Source: an uncultured Spirochaetales bacterium
Lineage (GTDB): Bacteria; UBP6; UBA1177
Assembly: GCA_902780365.1 (NCBI GenBank)
Contig: CACZFE010000067.1
Location: forward strand, 1 to 8,332
Length of the DNA stretch: 8,332 nucleotides
Direction of reading: 5' to 3'
Shown: positions 5,842 to 8,332 of the stretch, piece after piece
Layout of the letters: each line of letters starts with the position of its first letter
Numbering within the stretch: position 1 is the stretch's first letter
Translations under genes and position numbers: made by a program
The notes under the pieces: generated by a model
Told to the model about the DNA's origin: nothing
Seen by the model: only the letters and a program-made list of their open reading frames with translations
The model's database searches: none

Positions 5842-8332
5842 AATCGACAGTAATTGATTTGCTGACGTTTTTCGGAACGTCGGGGTGAACACCGTGGTTC
5901 TGGATTTCGGAGCGGTTGAGATATTTCATTTTGGCAACGCTCATTTTCAGTGCGAGAAGCTGAAGCACGACGGCTGCTTCGAAGACGAAAATGTTCTTGT
6001 CGCCCGTTCTCGGAAGTTCGATGACTTTCGCCCAATAGTTGTTCGCGCTTGCCGGAACACCGAGAGCGGCGTTCTTGAGGTCTTCGTCGTCTTCCGCGAT
6101 GAGAACGATGTCGGCACCGCGGATCTTGTGGGTGTGGATCTGCGAAATCGTGATCCGTTTATCTCTTTCGTCAGGCGGGCAGACGAAGACAAGCGGATAG
6201 TTAGAGAAGAATTCCTCGATATCGACATTTTCGTTGAAGAGATCTGCGATCTGCTTCGTGAGAGCGCGTTCTTCGGCGGAAGCGAAAGATTTTTCGACAA
6301 AATCCTCGTTCATCTTTCTGAATTTCAGATTTTTTGTCATGTTGATGATGTTTCTTATCATTTCGGAATCGCTCTCGTGGCCTGAGAAGAAGCCTTTTGA
6401 GAACATTTTCTCGACCATTTCGATCAGGTTACCGAGAAGTTTTTCCATATCGGTGAGAGAGTAGATCGTGTTCTTGCCGAGGATCGTGTTCGGACCGTGC
6501 TTGAATTCGGCAGCGTCGTAACCTTCAGTGTGGTTGAGGACGACTTCTCTGATTTTAAGCGCTCCTTCTTTTGCGATACCGGTGAGAGATGTCCCCAAAA
6601 TGTGGATCGACGGCTTCATGAAAAGTTCGTATGCGACATCCGCTACCGGAACATCAATGTTTTTCAGCGTGAAATCCATGAAGTATTTGATTTTGCCAAG
6701 GTTGTTGAGAACCTTTTCTTCGCTGTTTTTGATAAGTGCTGCAAGAATATAGAAAATAGCGATCTGGCTGATGAATGATTTTGTTGCAGCGACCGCTATT
6801 TCCGAGCCGCACATGATAGGAAGGTAGAAGTCACTCTTTTCCTGCGGCAGAGTCGAGTTTTCGTTGTTTACGATCGTGATCAGTGTGGTTTTCTCGTTCG
6901 CCTTTCTGATTTCGTTGAAAATATCGACTAAATCTTTCGTTTCGCCGCTCTGGCTGACGCCGATTATGATGTCTTTGTCGGAAAGTGAATTGATGTAGCT
7001 CGACCTGAAAGCGCCGGGATTTGAAGTGATAAGCGAAATATCCGACATGTTGTTGAAGAAGTATGCTCCGGTAAGAGAAGCGTGGTAGGAAGTTCCGCTT
7101 GCGATAAGGAAGATCCTGCCGCCGTTTTTTTTCGTGGCTTTAAGCGCCGCTACAAGTTTGTCGCGGAATCTGATTATCATTCTCTTCTTTTTCCAGATCA
7201 GCATCGAGTCGATGAGCCAGAGTTCCTGAAAATAGTTGTCGTTTATTCCGTTGAGCTCTTCGAGAAGCGTTTTTTCCTCGGAACGGAAGGCAAAATGCAG
7301 GGGTTTCGGAGCGAATTTTTTGGTTTTTTCAAAAATTTCCCTGAAAACCGGAATGTTGCGTATCTTTTCGAATTCCGCTGAAAGTTCTTTTCTGTCGTAG
7401 AGATCGTAGAGGGCGAGGAGAGAGTAGAGGATCTCGCGGGCGTTGTCGCAGTTCTCCTCGAAAACGGAGTAAAGTTCCTTTTCCTCTTTGGAATTGAAGT
7501 AGTAGAGCATCAGATTTTCGATGTTTTTAGGCGACGAATAGATTTCCTGCTCCATGAAGAAGTGATATTTAGGCTGAAGCTGGATGTCGGCGATGTTGAG
7601 CCTGCTTCTGCTGAGCTTCGGAACCCACTCTTTGTCCTCTGTCAGAGAGAACAGTTTGTAGTTCTCACTGTCGAAATAGATCCCTTCGCCTTCCGACATC
7701 GGAATGAGAAATCTTGTTTTTGAGAGAATGGAGGTGAGGTCGCTTGAAACGACTATGAAGTTTCCGGAAGCGTCAGAGCCTTTGCCGGCATAGAGCGACG
7801 ACCCCGCTTTGATTGCGAAAACGCCGGGGATTTCGGGAAGAGTCACGCATGCCGCGTAGCTTCCTTCGATCATTTTCTGCGCTTTTCTGATAGCCTTTAT
7901 CATAACGGCGATTTTGTCGTCTGTCGTTTTCGGAGCTTTTTTTGCGGTAAGTGTGTGATAGAAATGCTCTACAAGGTGGACAACCATTTCACCGTCGTTG
8001 TCTGAAAGTACATTATGGCCGTTTTCATTGAGTAAAACCTTGAGTTTGTCGGTGTTGCTGACGTTGCCGTTGTGCGCTCCGACCATGTGGACGAGACAGT
8101 TGACCTCGTGCGGCTGGGCGTTGACATCAGTGACTGCTCCGTAAGTTGCCCAGCGGACCTGACCTATGAATTTGAAGCCGCTGTATTTCGCAAGTTCAAG
8201 CTGTTCGACGACTTTCGAGGGTGCGCCGACTTTTTTTCTGAGAGCGACAGAACCGTCCTCTTTGATGAAAGCTGCTCCGGTAGAATCGTAACCGCGGTAT
8301 TCAAGTTTTTTCAGCAAATTCGAAGCTTCGGT
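5840..8332 (-). CDS. glmS: Glutamine--fructose-6-phosphate aminotransferase (isomerizing), oversized variant; 5' end beyond the window
   Basis: GlmS makes glucosamine-6-phosphate from fructose-6-phosphate and glutamine, the first step toward UDP-GlcNAc for peptidoglycan and LPS. In-window residues number 830, counted from the edge; about 14 including the nucleophilic Cys are missing. The glutaminase domain shows LEYRGYDSTG, RWATYG (60-65), HNG (87-89) and SDNDGE. The first SIS domain has GTSYHAS (413-419) and SQSGET (460-465); the second has EGALKIRE with Glu596, KHGP with His612, and the terminal KSITVD with Lys825, matching E. coli Lys485/Glu488, His504 and Lys603. The expected full length of about 844 far exceeds the usual 610 or so. 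The excess lies mainly between the glutaminase and first SIS domains (about 275-403) and inside the second SIS domain (about 622-711). RWATYG and NAQPH replace the usual RWATHG and NAHPH. The frame is open and intact throughout. It converges on the lipoprotein gene. The isomerase assignment is strong; the exact substrate is less certain. Confidence 0.9.
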   Translation of the reverse strand, partial: TEASNLLKKLEYRGYDSTGAAFIKEDGSVALRKKVGAPSKVVEQLELAKYSGFKFIGQVRWATYGAVTDVNAQPHEVNCLVHMVGAHNGNVSNTDKLKVLLNENGHNVLSDNDGEMVVHLVEHFYHTLTAKKAPKTTDDKIAVMIKAIRKAQKMIEGSYAACVTLPEIPGVFAIKAGSSLYAGKGSDASGNFIVVSSDLTSILSKTRFLIPMSEGEGIYFDSENYKLFSLTEDKEWVPKLSRSRLNIADIQLQPKYHFFMEQEIYSSPKNIENLMLYYFNSKEEKELYSVFEENCDNAREILYSLLALYDLYDRKELSAEFEKIRNIPVFREIFEKTKKFAPKPLHFAFRSEEKTLLEELNGINDNYFQELWLIDSMLIWKKKRMIIRFRDKLVAALKATKKNGGRIFLIASGTSYHASLTGAYFFNNMSDISLITSNPGAFRSSYINSLSDKDIIIGVSQSGETKDLVDIFNEIRKANEKTTLITIVNNENSTLPQEKSDFYLPIMCGSEIAVAATKSFISQIAIFYILAALIKNSEEKVLNNLGKIKYFMDFTLKNIDVPVADVAYELFMKPSIHILGTSLTGIAKEGALKIREVVLNHTEGYDAAEFKHGPNTILGKNTIYSLTDMEKLLGNLIEMVEKMFSKGFFSGHESDSEMIRNIINMTKNLKFRKMNEDFVEKSFASAEERALTKQIADLFNENVDIEEFFSNYPLVFVCPPDERDKRITISQIHTHKIRGADIVLIAEDDEDLKNAALGVPASANNYWAKVIELPRTGDKNIFVFEAAVVLQLLALKMSVAKMKYLNRSEIQNHGVHPDVPKNVSKSITVD

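Noticed and set aside
5885..7381. Several plus-strand open frames antisense to glmS
   Set aside because: All fall inside the conserved glmS frame, have no homologous motifs, and show the Phe/Arg/Val-rich composition of antisense shadows.
8315..8317. TTG as a possible start of a shortened glmS
   Set aside because: The frame stays open to the window edge and the upstream codons (T-E-A-S-N) fit the GlmS N-terminus, so the true start with MCG lies outside the window.
1..8332. CRISPR, tRNA/rRNA, transposase, phage or defence genes
   Set aside because: No spaced direct repeats of CRISPR type, no cloverleaf sequence, no terminal inverted repeats and no matching protein motifs were seen; all coding space is taken by five recognisable or well-supported genes.

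Overview
The window suggests a Gram-negative bacterium of deltaproteobacterial or Myxococcota type with medium GC. The main clue is a Cys-rich lipoprotein carrying MopE-like 'DDDCDG' metal-binding motifs and a C-terminal beta-rich domain, an architecture common in myxobacteria and their relatives. A lemA/M48-protease pair and a type I IleRS with a C-terminal zinc finger fit but do not narrow this. The placement is inferred from protein style only.

Layout: minus strand from 751 down to the left edge, lemA followed by the first 57 codons of an HtpX-like M48 membrane protease. A 174-base divergent intergenic region (752-925) carries a poly-A/T stretch, two tandem CGTNACG octamers and a clear sigma70-type promoter for ileS. 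Plus strand 926-3682, complete ileS. After 78 bases with its own strong promoter comes a 641-residue secreted lipoprotein gene (3761-5686), closed by a strong hairpin terminator (5714-5746). Minus strand from the right edge down to 5840, a glmS-type gene (glutamine:fructose-6-phosphate amidotransferase) that lacks only its first dozen or so codons. It converges on the lipoprotein gene, and the 153-base gap holds the terminator and a second, longer run of CGTNACG octamers. No stretch over 300 bases lacks a gene.

The genes do not form one pathway: they are an envelope quality-control or LemA pair, a translation gene, a surface lipoprotein and a cell-wall/aminosugar precursor gene. I see no defence island, mobile element, CRISPR or RNA gene, and no convincing new multi-gene system. 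What deserves a second look is (1) the octamer family confined to the two intergenic regions, (2) the oversized GlmS with two large insertions and altered glutaminase-pocket motifs, and (3) the modular Cys-rich lipoprotein.
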